From Solirubrobacterales bacterium (GTDB lineage Bacteria > Actinomycetota > Thermoleophilia > Solirubrobacterales > Solirubrobacteraceae), in the NCBI GenBank assembly GCA_947474595.1, contig CANJIV010000001.1, positions 124,001-188,000 on the forward strand: 64,000 nucleotides of DNA, written 5' to 3'. Under the pieces are notes generated by a model that worked only from the letters and a program-made list of their open reading frames with translations, was not told the origin of the DNA and searched no databases. Both the position numbers and the translations under genes were made by a program. Each line of letters begins with the position of its first letter. Within the stretch, counting starts at the first letter, position 1. Below are positions 16,772 to 25,135 of the stretch, piece after piece.

Positions 16772-16781
16772 GAAACGTTTC
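16772..16781. promoter_or_regulatory. Perfect palindromic LacI/RbsR-type operator
   Basis: GAAACGTTTC, a perfect 10-bp palindrome within GACGAAACGTTTCTATAG. It equals the core of the E. coli RbsR operator. It lies about 160 nt upstream of the Amt-like gene, between it and the Mo-hydroxylase large-subunit stop. The minus strand has TATAGAAACG directly before it, a direct repeat of GTAGAAAC. It suggests a separate, regulated promoter for the Amt-like gene. Confidence 0.55.
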
Positions 16782-16882
16782 TATAGTTTCTACAGAGCGA
16801 GCCTAACAGGGCAGGCCCCTGAATTTCAAGGGTTTGCTGATCTCCTTTATTTAGCACCCTGTTTCGCTGCTGTGAGCAGGTC

Positions 16883-19303
16883 TTACTTGGCTCCCCGGAG
16901 GCCGCGAATCAGGTCCATCACGTCACTTGGGCCGATTGGAGTCTTGTTGATCTCAATTTTGCCAAAGCTGCTTAGGGCATCCGCAATTGCGTTAATGCAA
17001 GCGGCGCCAGCAGCGATATTGCCGGACTCGCCCATGCCCTTAATGCCGCCTTCGGTGACTACGGATGGCGTCTCAATATGAGAGATCTCCATATGCGGCA
17101 CCTCGGTTGTTGACGGATACAGATAATCCATCAGGCTTGCCGACAAGAACTGACCATTGTCGGCGTAAGCCAAATCTTCGTACATGGCGCCACCGATGCC
17201 GTGAGAAATGGCACCCACCATTTGGCCATCAACAACCATCGGGTTGAGCATGGTCCCGCAGTCTTCGCAGCACGCGATGTGCTGAAGATCAACGAATCCA
17301 GTCTCTACATCGACCTCAACAATCGCGATGATCGTTCCGTTGCTATACGTCTCAGGCGGGTCATAGGACCGTGTGGATGTAAGCGCCGGCTCAACTCCAG
17401 GCACGCGGCTAGATCCGCCGTAGTAGGACATGAATCCAAGCTCAGCCATTGTCATTGACTTATCTGGCACACCCTTGACGCTCGCGATGCCATCGGCCAA
17501 ATCAACATCCTCTGGACTGACTTCCATAGCGTGGGCGGCGAGGCGGATTATCTTCTCTCGAACTTCCTTGCCAGCCCGCATGATCGCACCACCAGCCACT
17601 ACGGCTGTTCGACTTGCATATGTGCCAGTCCCGTAGACAGCTTGCGAGGAATCGTTCTCGATCACTCGGATGCTCTCGAAGGAGACGCCGAGAGTATCGG
17701 CAGCCACCTGTGCGAGCGTGGTGTAATGCGCCTGTCCATGGTTGTGGCAACCGGTCGTGACTGTAATCGACCCATCGGGCTCGACCGTCACGTTAGCGGC
17801 ATCAAAGAACTCGGCCGCGAAACCGTTGGCCTTGGCAACCTCTGAGCCCCACGCAGTTGGCTCAACATATGGGCTAATGCCGATGCCTAGATAACGCCCC
17901 TCTTTGAGCAGCTCTGCCTGCTTCTTGCGCAAACCTTCGTAGTCGATCATCTCCAATGTCTTGCGCAGAGATGCAGAGTAGCTACCGCCGTCATACTTCA
18001 TACCGGTTACCGATACGAACGGCTCGTCCGGGATTGAGTTCATCAAGCGAATCTCGGCCGGATCGATCTCCATCTCGCGCGCGATATCGTCAATGAATGT
18101 CTCGCGCGCAACGTGCCCAGGAGTCCAGCCAACACCACGATAGGCTCCCGATGGACAGCGGTTAGTCAACGGGGCATCAATCTGCGTTGAGACAGCCTGA
18201 ATATCGTAGATGCTCGGCAGTAGAGACGCCGCCGGAAGCGTATCGATCAACGAGGTCCATGGATGAGCTGGCCATGCGCCGCCGACTCCGATGTAGTGGC
18301 CCTTAAACGCAAGGAACTTACCATCTTTATCTACGGCCGCTTCCAAATAGATAATCATCTCTTTGGAGTGCAGTGAAGCAGCCAGATTCTCATAGCGATC
18401 TTCAATCCACTTGATTGGCTTACCGGAGAGCTTTGACGACGCCGGTATCAGGGCTTCTTCATCGAACACGTGGGCTTTCATACCGAAACCGCCGCCGACG
18501 TGGTCAGCAATAACTCTCATCTTGCTCTCAGCGATGCCGAGTGGCCCAGCCGTGAAAGTACGGATCAGATGAGGGATCTGTGTTGATGACCACACGACCA
18601 ACTCATCAGACGCCACATCCCAATCGGCGATAACGCCACGAGGCTCCAAAGGCGCAGCCATAAACCGACCGTGGTGGAAGCGCTTCGAGAACACGTGGGC
18701 GGCTCCCTCAAAAAGACCTTCGGTGTCTCCACGCTGGAACTCGATGTGAGCGAAGTTATTGGTCCCAAGATCCTCGCGCACGAGCGTAGAATCAGGCTCC
18801 AGCGCCTTCTCGGCGTCCATAACAGGTTCGAGCGGCTCCCACTGAATATCGATCAGGTCTACGCCGTCTTCCGCCAAGTAGCGTGAATCAGCTAGTACGA
18901 CTGCGATCGGCTGGCCTACGTATCGAGCCACCGTGGAGTCCATAATCGGCCTGTCCACAGTGAGAACCTCTTCACGGTGCACAGTAGTGACAAAATGCCC
19001 AAGAATTGGCTCGAAGTCAGCCTCTGTGTAGACCGCGTGAACACCGTCGAGGGCTAGCGCGCGAGTCTTATCGATACTAAGAATCTTCGCGTGTGGATAG
19101 GGGCTGCGCAGGAATGCCGCGTGCAGCATTCCTGGTAGATGGACGTCATCGGTGTACTTCCCCCGGCCCGTAAGAAACACGGGATCTTCGGTACGCAGAA
19201 CCGACATGCCGATGTACTTACGGCGGCCGAGAACGTCGTCGGCCTCCGCCATAGTTTGAATGTTGAGGCCAGTGTTGAGGCTCTCCGTGGGCGTCGTCGA
19301 CAT
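16883..19303 (-). CDS. CODH-family molybdenum hydroxylase, large (MoCo) subunit
   Basis: Catalytic subunit of a xanthine-oxidase-superfamily enzyme that hydroxylates a ring carbon with water. The 806 residues include KYTDDVHLPGMLHAAFLRSPYPHAKI, DHVGGGFGMKAHVFDEEAL for MoCo binding, CPSGAYRGVGWTPGHVARE, a Gln-rich GTGTYASRTAVVAGGA loop, and the catalytic Glu in GGIKGMGESGNIAAGAACINAI. The CO-dehydrogenase active-site motif AYxCSFR is absent (AYRGVGW instead), so this is not a form I CODH but an aromatic or N-heteroaromatic hydroxylase. It is encoded last in the order FAD subunit, Fe-S subunit, large subunit, with NicX just upstream. Nicotinate 6-hydroxylation is the most likely reaction; 3-hydroxypyridine or other pyridines are alternatives. 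Confidence 0.92.
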   Translation of the reverse strand: MSTTPTESLNTGLNIQTMAEADDVLGRRKYIGMSVLRTEDPVFLTGRGKYTDDVHLPGMLHAAFLRSPYPHAKILSIDKTRALALDGVHAVYTEADFEPILGHFVTTVHREEVLTVDRPIMDSTVARYVGQPIAVVLADSRYLAEDGVDLIDIQWEPLEPVMDAEKALEPDSTLVREDLGTNNFAHIEFQRGDTEGLFEGAAHVFSKRFHHGRFMAAPLEPRGVIADWDVASDELVVWSSTQIPHLIRTFTAGPLGIAESKMRVIADHVGGGFGMKAHVFDEEALIPASSKLSGKPIKWIEDRYENLAASLHSKEMIIYLEAAVDKDGKFLAFKGHYIGVGGAWPAHPWTSLIDTLPAASLLPSIYDIQAVSTQIDAPLTNRCPSGAYRGVGWTPGHVARETFIDDIAREMEIDPAEIRLMNSIPDEPFVSVTGMKYDGGSYSASLRKTLEMIDYEGLRKKQAELLKEGRYLGIGISPYVEPTAWGSEVAKANGFAAEFFDAANVTVEPDGSITVTTGCHNHGQAHYTTLAQVAADTLGVSFESIRVIENDSSQAVYGTGTYASRTAVVAGGAIMRAGKEVREKIIRLAAHAMEVSPEDVDLADGIASVKGVPDKSMTMAELGFMSYYGGSSRVPGVEPALTSTRSYDPPETYSNGTIIAIVEVDVETGFVDLQHIACCEDCGTMLNPMVVDGQMVGAISHGIGGAMYEDLAYADNGQFLSASLMDYLYPSTTEVPHMEISHIETPSVVTEGGIKGMGESGNIAAGAACINAIADALSSFGKIEINKTPIGPSDVMDLIRGLRGAK

Positions 19304-19304
19304 G

Positions 19305-19838
19305 TTATGCCTTCCCGTTTGCGTTGCTCTGGATGACCGACAACTTCTTTGCCGCTGATTTCACGGAGGCGACGATTCCTACATAACCTGTACAGCGGCA
19401 GATATTGCCTGACAGGTACTCACGAATTTCATCTTCTGACGGATCTGGGTTCTCTTCGAGCAACGTCTGCGTTGCCATCAGCATCCCCGGAGTACAGAAT
19501 CCACACTGGAGCCCGTGCTCTTCCTGGAAAGCCACCTGAATCGGGTGTAGGACCCCGTTGTTGGCCATCCCTTCAACGGTCTCTATCGACGCTCCATCAG
19601 CTTGAACGGCGAACATAATGCAGGAGCGCACAACCTCTCCATTAAGGCGAATCGTGCATGCACCACAGACGCCGTGCTCGCAGCCGGCGTGCGTACCTGT
19701 CAGTTCAAGCTCGTGGCGCAGAAAGTCATGTAACAGCAGGCGAGGCTCGGCAATACCGGACATCGCGGTGCCGTTGACTGTAATACGGACAATTCGCTCC
19801 TCGGCAGTTGCCGCGGCGCTTTGGTCATTAGTGCTCAT
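19305..19838 (-). CDS. CODH-family molybdenum hydroxylase, [2Fe-2S] subunit
   Basis: Electron-transfer subunit of the three-part hydroxylase, 177 residues. The plant-type cluster ligands are in CEHGVCGACTIRLNGEVVRSC, and the second cluster is held by CGFCTPGM and ICRCTGYVGIV. HDFLRHELELTGTHAG precedes the first cluster, as usual in CoxS/NdhS-like proteins. The ATG overlaps the FAD-subunit stop (ATGA) and its stop is one base from the large-subunit start region, so the three genes are translationally coupled. It passes electrons from MoCo to the FAD subunit, in the cytoplasm. Confidence 0.95.
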   Translation of the reverse strand: MSTNDQSAAATAEERIVRITVNGTAMSGIAEPRLLLHDFLRHELELTGTHAGCEHGVCGACTIRLNGEVVRSCIMFAVQADGASIETVEGMANNGVLHPIQVAFQEEHGLQCGFCTPGMLMATQTLLEENPDPSEDEIREYLSGNICRCTGYVGIVASVKSAAKKLSVIQSNANGKA

Positions 19839-20701
19839 CGTGTTCCCTTTTGGTCGGCCATCTCGTTGAGTGCCCGCGTGACGATCGCTCCAGCGACCTC
19901 GATGCGGTACTGCTTAGTAGCGTGGAAGTCGCCGGGTGGGTCAATGCTCGAAGAAACAATTTCACCGGCTACCTTCGCACCGTCGCTAAGTGTCTTGCCA
20001 ATTAGAGATTCTTCTGCCTCTTTGACGCGGACAGGAGTGTCTGAGACCCCACTCAAAGCGATACGTGCTTTCGTTACCTTTCCTGCTCCATCCAACTCAG
20101 CGGTAGCGGCAACTCCAACGAGTGCGTAGTCGCCATGACGGCGGGCTACCTCATTGAAGGACCAACAGGCATTGCCAGTTGGCGCCAGCAGTCGGATGCT
20201 GGTAAGGACCTCATCGTCTGCGAGAGCAGTCTCAAAGGTGGTGACAAAGAAATCCTCAACCGCAATAGTGCGCTGACCGCTTGGTCCCGTTGCAATGATC
20301 TCAGCATCGAGGGCTAACAGAACGGCGGGCATCTCTGATGCTGGATCTGCGTGGGCAACTGTTCCGCCGAAGGTACCGCGGCTGCGATTGCCAACGTGGC
20401 CGACATGACCAAGTGCGACGCCGATGATCGGGGCAAAGGCACTTACTACATCCGACCGAATCACCGCAGATTGAGTGGTCGTAGCGCCAATCGTTAGAAC
20501 ACCGTTGGCTTCGATCTCGTTTAGCCCAGGAATGCGGGCAATATCGACGAGCACCTCTGGGCGAGCGAGGCGCATGCTCATCATCGGGATCAGGCTCTGG
20601 CCTCCAGCTAGAACTTTGGCCTCGTCGCCGTACTCAGCTAACAGGCTGGCGGCTTCAGGCACCGTAGCGGCCCTCACGTATTTGAATGCTGCTGGTTTCA
20701 C
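19835..20701 (-). CDS. CODH-family molybdenum hydroxylase, FAD-binding (medium) subunit
   Basis: A 288-residue FAD subunit. The pyrophosphate-binding loop AGGQSLIPMMSMRLARPEVLVDI (residues 32-54) and TIGATTTQSAVIRSD are characteristic, followed by HVGHVGNRSRGTFGGTVAHADPASEMPAVLLAL and the C-terminal CO-dehydrogenase-FAD domain (GVAATAEL, ARIALSGVSDTPVRV). The GTG start follows AGGAGAAACAA. It lies 34 nt downstream of NicX and starts the medium-small-large hydroxylase order common to nicotinate, nicotine and CO dehydrogenases. It delivers electrons to an external acceptor. Confidence 0.94.
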   Translation of the reverse strand: MKPAAFKYVRAATVPEAASLLAEYGDEAKVLAGGQSLIPMMSMRLARPEVLVDIARIPGLNEIEANGVLTIGATTTQSAVIRSDVVSAFAPIIGVALGHVGHVGNRSRGTFGGTVAHADPASEMPAVLLALDAEIIATGPSGQRTIAVEDFFVTTFETALADDEVLTSIRLLAPTGNACWSFNEVARRHGDYALVGVAATAELDGAGKVTKARIALSGVSDTPVRVKEAEESLIGKTLSDGAKVAGEIVSSSIDPPGDFHATKQYRIEVAGAIVTRALNEMADQKGTR

Positions 20702-20735
20702 TTGTTTCTCCTAGTTTTAGCGATAAGGCGGAGGC

Positions 20736-21812
20736 CTAGCTCCGCGACTGTGACGGGGGGGCGAACGTCGTCCGTTGAGCCTTGAGATCATCAATCACAA
20801 ACTCACCATCTACAATTACCGGCTCGTCGTCAAGCCAGACCGAGCAGTTACGCATCGGAATATCAATATGGCACTGCGTGTCGTTGTCTCCACCTAGCTC
20901 TTGATTGGGGCCAGTGGAAAACAGGGTGTTACCGTAAAAGGCGCGGCTTTCCATGCCGATGCTGCGCCGATCATTTGCTAGTCCAGACCAGCGAGCCTTT
21001 TCATTACAGCCCCATCCAATATGGGAGATTCCATAAGCCTTTTCGTCGTCGAAACCACCGATATAGTCGCGAAGAAGTTCCGCGTCTGATCCACCTCTAA
21101 TGTCATCAATACGACCGCTGCTGATCGTGATCTCGACAGGCTCATCGACGAACTTCTTAAAGGGCGTGATAATTATGTCGCCGCGGTCAACAACAACCTT
21201 TCCGTCGACGCCATCGTCAGCACCTCCGGTGAAAAGGAATCCGGCTGGCCAGTGATCCCAGCGCCCCGGCTGATCAGTGTAGCCGTACTCAGTCATGACC
21301 GGATATGAGCCAATCTTATAGGTGACGTCGCTGCCGGCTGCATTGGTGAAGCGTAGCGTGGAGGCCTTAGCGATCAGCTCCTCGCTGACCTCAACCCGGC
21401 GACGCTGGTCGCTCGTTGGGAAGAGCCGTGAGAGGTTGTCAATCGGCTCAACACACAGCAACATACGCGCGCCTGCCTCTTGAATCTCAAGCTGCTCCTT
21501 TGAGAAGAGCAAAAACATCAGGTCAATCACTAGATCCGCGCGCTTGAGTGAATCCATCGCTGCTTGATTGTTGGCCAGCGGAGTCGCACCAACAGTCCAA
21601 GCTCCCGAATCACCCAGGAGGCCCGTGGATGCTTCGGGTAGGCGGACGTTGTACGTGGTCGCGCCTAGCTTGACGGCTGCTGCCATGAACGCATCTGCGT
21701 AGTCAATTCGTTCGTCTAGCTGCGACAGCACGGCAACGGTCTCTCCCTCCTTGACTCCGCAGAGCGTTAGCTCCTCAATACAGAGGTCAACAAAGCTGGA
21801 TTGGGCACTCAT
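20736..21812 (-). CDS. nicX: 2,5-Dihydroxypyridine 5,6-dioxygenase (NicX)
   Basis: Fe(II) extradiol-type enzyme that opens 2,5-dihydroxypyridine to N-formylmaleamate. The 358 residues closely follow P. putida NicX from memory: ADLVIDLMFLLFSKEQ, LLCVEPIDNLSRLFPT, GSYPVMTEYGYTDQPGRWDHWPAGFLF, GISHIGWGCNEKARW, SRAFYGNTLFSTGPNQELGG and CHIDIPMRNCSVWLDD. His264, His315 and Asp317 fit the metal ligands reported for NicX. It lies 46 nt after the NicF-like gene and just before the hydroxylase FAD subunit. The family also contains aminopeptidase-like relatives, but the NicX-specific segments make this call firm. Confidence 0.95.
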   Translation of the reverse strand: MSAQSSFVDLCIEELTLCGVKEGETVAVLSQLDERIDYADAFMAAAVKLGATTYNVRLPEASTGLLGDSGAWTVGATPLANNQAAMDSLKRADLVIDLMFLLFSKEQLEIQEAGARMLLCVEPIDNLSRLFPTSDQRRRVEVSEELIAKASTLRFTNAAGSDVTYKIGSYPVMTEYGYTDQPGRWDHWPAGFLFTGGADDGVDGKVVVDRGDIIITPFKKFVDEPVEITISSGRIDDIRGGSDAELLRDYIGGFDDEKAYGISHIGWGCNEKARWSGLANDRRSIGMESRAFYGNTLFSTGPNQELGGDNDTQCHIDIPMRNCSVWLDDEPVIVDGEFVIDDLKAQRTTFAPPSQSRS

Positions 21813-21858
21813 CTTTTTTGCTCATTTCTTGTTGTCGTCTTATATCGACCGATGGTGT

Positions 21859-22512
21859 TCATACGGCAACCTTGCGACCCGCCGGAACGCTCATCAGGTA
21901 CGAAATCGCCTCATCAATCGACACAACATCTGCGTACTTGGCTTGAATGTCAATGAGGTTTGCCTCATGCGGAGCGTGAGCCCGGTCCCCAACGCACTCG
22001 CGCGGAACCAGCGCCGGGAAGCCGTTCTGCATAAGGTCGATAGCGGTTGCGCGGATACATCCGCTGGTAGTTGCGCCACACAGGACGACCGTGTCAATAC
22101 CTTGTGAGACGAGTATCGCGACGAGGTTCGTGCCAAAGAAGGCCGAAGCGCCCTTCTTATGGATGACCGTCTCGTCAGGTCGAGCGCCCAGTCGTGGGTC
22201 AATCTCCTCGGCGCGTGTACCAGTTTGCAACTCGGCGAGAGTGGGGAATTTCTTGAGCCAGAGACCACCATCGGCTCCGCTGGGTTCGTAGCCGATGGTT
22301 GTGAAGATCACTGGTATTCGCTCGGACCTAGCGACAGTGAGCAAGCGCGCAGTCTCCTCGACCTCAGCAGACAGCTCAGAACCCGCCCCATATGCAGGGT
22401 CTGTAAATCCGCATGAAAAATCGACAACCAAAACAGCCGGGTTGGTGCCGAGCGGAAGACTATGCCCTAGCCCAGCCTCCGCGTATATCTTCTGCGTCTC
22501 TTTATCGCTCAC
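21859..22512 (-). CDS. nicF: Maleamate amidohydrolase-like isochorismatase-family protein (NicF)
   Basis: Hydrolyses maleamate to maleate and ammonia. The 217-residue protein has the cysteine-hydrolase triad: Asp31 in AVLVVDFSCGF, a Lys in IHKKGASAFFGT (119-120) and Cys152 in LCGATTSGCIRATAIDLMQ, with FPALVPRECVGDRAHAPHEANLIDI after it, as in NicF and N-carbamoylsarcosine amidases. The GTG start follows AAGGGG with 7-nt spacing. It lies between the HpaB-like monooxygenase and NicX on the same strand. N-carbamoylsarcosine amidase or nicotinamidase are alternatives on fold alone; the presence of NicX, NicD and NicE makes maleamate the best substrate. Confidence 0.88.
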   Translation of the reverse strand: MSDKETQKIYAEAGLGHSLPLGTNPAVLVVDFSCGFTDPAYGAGSELSAEVEETARLLTVARSERIPVIFTTIGYEPSGADGGLWLKKFPTLAELQTGTRAEEIDPRLGARPDETVIHKKGASAFFGTNLVAILVSQGIDTVVLCGATTSGCIRATAIDLMQNGFPALVPRECVGDRAHAPHEANLIDIQAKYADVVSIDEAISYLMSVPAGRKVAV

Positions 22513-22541
22513 TAGTCAACCCCTTGGCTCGCCGCAATCAA

Positions 22542-24131
22542 CTACAGCTTCCTATCGTGGACGCCGGCCCCATCCTTGGAAAGCGATGGCGCCTCAATGC
22601 GAGCGGAGAATGACTTACCGCCGATATTGCGCCCTTCGACATCACGCTCAGCCGCTGGCCCCAGCCCAATGAAGTGACGACAGTCATCAGCGAACGCGGT
22701 ACGGTCGTACTCGCCGTAGAGCCTCTCCTTGAGGAACGGCACATTCAACGCATTAGACTCCTCAAAGAGCTTCGAACGAGTTGCATGCTCGCTGGCGGTG
22801 ACATCCCAAACTAGATTCATCACAAGGTTCTTGTCACGCGCGCTCATCTCACGCGTATCTAGAAACCAGCTCAGCGGCTTGCCGAAGGCAGCCGGCACCT
22901 GCAGATCGGACTCTGTCCAGCGCAGAATCATGCCCTGGCCACAGATATCTTGAAGCGTATGGAGAACCATGGGGAGGTTTTCTAGCGCGTAAGAGCGAGC
23001 CGCCGTAACGACGTTGACATCTGGCGTTAGGACTCCGCCTTCGGAGAACTCAGCGAGCTCCTCGGCCGCATACTGCATCCCCTGCAGGATCTGACAGTAC
23101 TCGATTATGTTGGCAACACGCTGGCGAACTACAGGGACCTCGCTGAGCTGGAGAGTGTCGACAATCAGCTGCGCTAATCCCGCGTACATCTCAGCCTTTG
23201 CGACGATCCGTATGAACGTATACCAGTGCTCATGGCGCGCCCATACGTTGTAGAAGTTAACCCCATGTAGAGAGCGCTTGTTACGCGACATGATTCGCTC
23301 TCGCGGGACAAACATATTCTCGAAAGCAACAATCGACTCGATCTCCTCACCTCGTGAGGTCAGCGGGTGATCGTAGTTATTTGAGCCAGGCTGATGAACA
23401 GCCTCGCGCATAAACATCTTTAGCCCGGGTTGATCAATCGGCACGTACACCCAGAAGCTCTCCTCATCGAGAGGGGGGTGAAAGCTACCTATAATGATCT
23501 CGTTGGACTGAGGTACGGCGGTGCCAACACCCTTGACTCCACTAATCCAGATGCCTTTATCGTTCTCCTTGACGATGCGCGCGGTAGCGCGCTCGGGAGC
23601 TTGGGTCTCAGGCGATGTGCCGGAAGCGCGTGAACGAAATCCCTGCGGATCGACGATTGTCTCGCCAAGGCGAATATTGTTCTCTTCTAAGTGCTTTAGA
23701 TACCAGTGTATGTTCTCCGAGTACTCAGGACACTCACGCTGAAACGAGGGAAGCTCAGACAACATTCCCAGCGGTAGGGTGGCTATCATGTCTATTCCGC
23801 GACCGATCGTGCCCCAACTCTGGCGTGCGACGAGCTTAATACCCTCGCGACGGAAGCGCAGATCCTCGCGCGTCCGCGGAACCAAGTAGGACGCGGTAAC
23901 GCGGGCCCCATCGTCTCGCTCGTAGGTAAGTAGCTTCTTTGCTGTTTCATCGAACTGCATGTCGTACACGTCGGCCACTTGACGGATACCACCTGCGGTA
24001 GCCGGGTGAGTCGTAACGTCTTCGACGCGTTCACCTTTGTAATAGACCTCTCGGTTGTCCTGCAGCGACGAAATAAATTCGTCGCCAGTCTTGAGGTAAT
24101 GGGTTTTTGATTTCTCGACCGTGGTTGCCAC
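22542..24131 (-). CDS. HpaB-type flavin-dependent monooxygenase, oxygenase component
   Basis: A 529-residue FADH2-using oxygenase of the 4-hydroxyphenylacetate 3-monooxygenase (HpaB/PvcC) family with an acyl-CoA-dehydrogenase-like fold. Recognisable parts are KTHYLKTGDEFISSLQDNREVYYKGERVEDVTTHP at the N-terminus, DMIATLPLGMLSELP, the YSENIHWYLKHLEENNIRLGETIVDPQ segment, GVKGVGTAVPQSNEII, FENMFVPRERI and VARAEMYAGLAQLIVD-like helices. It is followed 9 nt later (upstream in the gene order) by the flavin reductase. In this cluster it probably provides the second ring hydroxylation giving 2,5-dihydroxypyridine, a job done by the unrelated NicC in Pseudomonas (inference). Other ring positions or a side-chain substrate cannot be excluded. 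Confidence 0.88.
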   Translation of the reverse strand: MATTVEKSKTHYLKTGDEFISSLQDNREVYYKGERVEDVTTHPATAGGIRQVADVYDMQFDETAKKLLTYERDDGARVTASYLVPRTREDLRFRREGIKLVARQSWGTIGRGIDMIATLPLGMLSELPSFQRECPEYSENIHWYLKHLEENNIRLGETIVDPQGFRSRASGTSPETQAPERATARIVKENDKGIWISGVKGVGTAVPQSNEIIIGSFHPPLDEESFWVYVPIDQPGLKMFMREAVHQPGSNNYDHPLTSRGEEIESIVAFENMFVPRERIMSRNKRSLHGVNFYNVWARHEHWYTFIRIVAKAEMYAGLAQLIVDTLQLSEVPVVRQRVANIIEYCQILQGMQYAAEELAEFSEGGVLTPDVNVVTAARSYALENLPMVLHTLQDICGQGMILRWTESDLQVPAAFGKPLSWFLDTREMSARDKNLVMNLVWDVTASEHATRSKLFEESNALNVPFLKERLYGEYDRTAFADDCRHFIGLGPAAERDVEGRNIGGKSFSARIEAPSLSKDGAGVHDRKL

Positions 24132-24140
24132 TGTTAACTC

Positions 24141-24818
24141 CTAGTCATTGCTTTTGAGATCTGAACGTCTCTGTTGGACGGGCGGCTGCTTATCGCCAGA
24201 AGAGAGGGCTTGATTGTCTGAGCCGTCATAAAGGAGCGAATCCACCGATTGAGCTGCAACTGGGGCGGCGTGCAGATCCGTTAGCTCACTTAAACGATGG
24301 AAGGTACGTGCGTAGTAAACAAGGGGGTGATCTCCCTCTCCTCCTACGACGACTTGGTTGACTTTTCCTATCACGATAGTGTGGTCGCCAGCCGATACGG
24401 TGGATTGAACCGTACAGTCGATGTGGGCGAGCGAGCCTCGCACGAGAGGGCTGACGCACTTCTTCTCCGGCGTATGGACGAAATCATGAACAAATTTCGC
24501 CTGACCACGAGAAGCTCCAAACTGAGCTACTCCAACCAGCTCCTGTCCGAGCAAGCTAACCCCAAAAACTCCCGTGCGTTCTATCGACTGGGCGCTAATT
24601 GTGTTAGAGCCAAGCGACACGAGAAGAAGAGGCGGCTCCATTGAAACCGAGCAGCAGGCGCTAACCGTCAGGCCCCAAGGTTCTTCATCTACGTGGCAGG
24701 TGACCATTACTACTCCGGCAGCTAGGCGTCCCATCGCCACTCTGAAGGCATCAGTTACATCGTTGCTAGGGCCGGCCTGTTCACGGAAAAGATTTGGTCG
24801 TGGGGGTGACATAAGCAT
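24141..24818 (-). CDS. Flavin reductase (HpaC-like) component
   Basis: NAD(P)H:flavin oxidoreductase of the DIM6/NTAB fold, 225 residues, supplying reduced FAD to the HpaB-type oxygenase. FRVAMGRLAAGVVMVTCHVDEEPWGLTVSACCSVSMEPPLLLVSL is the flavin-binding core and GDHTIVIGKVNQVVVGGEGDHPLVYYARTFHRL the C-terminal core. About 45 residues of extra, polar, low-complexity tail (QALSSGDKQPPVQQRRSD) follow. The ATG at 24818 (or 24812) is preceded by GAAGG at 11 nt. It is the immediate partner of the oxygenase gene, 9 nt apart. Confidence 0.9.
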   Translation of the reverse strand: MLMSPPRPNLFREQAGPSNDVTDAFRVAMGRLAAGVVMVTCHVDEEPWGLTVSACCSVSMEPPLLLVSLGSNTISAQSIERTGVFGVSLLGQELVGVAQFGASRGQAKFVHDFVHTPEKKCVSPLVRGSLAHIDCTVQSTVSAGDHTIVIGKVNQVVVGGEGDHPLVYYARTFHRLSELTDLHAAPVAAQSVDSLLYDGSDNQALSSGDKQPPVQQRRSDLKSND

Positions 24819-24823
24819 TGTTG

Positions 24824-25063
24824 CTAGGCCTTCGAGCGTTCAGCTGTGGACGCTGCAAAAGCTAGCGCAAGGACCTCTGGCCAGCTTCCTTTGTCGATTG
24901 AGTCTTTGGTAATCAGTTCCTCCACTAACGCGTGGATCTGGCTGTCTGGTGTGCGAAGCGATTCTGAAATCCTGCGACCGCGCAGCGAGCACAGTGGCGA
25001 GACTCTGGCCCGCCCGCAGCCGCGCCAACCCAAGGCTCGTGAAGTCTGATTTTTTCCATCCAT
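24824..25063 (-). CDS. Doubtful small open frame upstream of the flavin reductase
   Basis: A 79-codon frame ending 5 nt before the flavin reductase start, in the otherwise gene-free 317-bp stretch 24819-25135. The second half (IHALVEELITKDSIDKGSW then PEVLALAFAAST) looks protein-like; the first half is Arg/Cys-rich and not. No ribosome binding site is visible at the ATG. The stretch more likely carries the promoter of the flavin reductase gene; the frame could also be a remnant of a gene. Confidence 0.2.
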   Translation of the reverse strand: MDGKNQTSRALGWRGCGRARVSPLCSLRGRRISESLRTPDSQIHALVEELITKDSIDKGSWPEVLALAFAASTAERSKA

Positions 25064-25135
25064 GTGAAAAATGACGGGGCTACCCCTAGTTTTCTTTAGT
25101 GCCCGTTAGATTTTTTACGTAGCACCACACGAAAC

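Noticed and set aside
16883..20701. Carbon monoxide dehydrogenase (CoxLMS) as identity of the Mo hydroxylase
   Set aside because: The CO-specific motif AYxCSFR is missing (AYRGVGW instead). The genes sit with NicX and NicF, favouring a pyridine substrate.
21859..22512. Nicotinamidase (PncA) as identity of the isochorismatase-family protein
   Set aside because: The catalytic triad fits either, but the FPALVPRECVGDRAHAPHEANLIDI region and NicX/NicD/NicE neighbours match maleamate amidohydrolase better.
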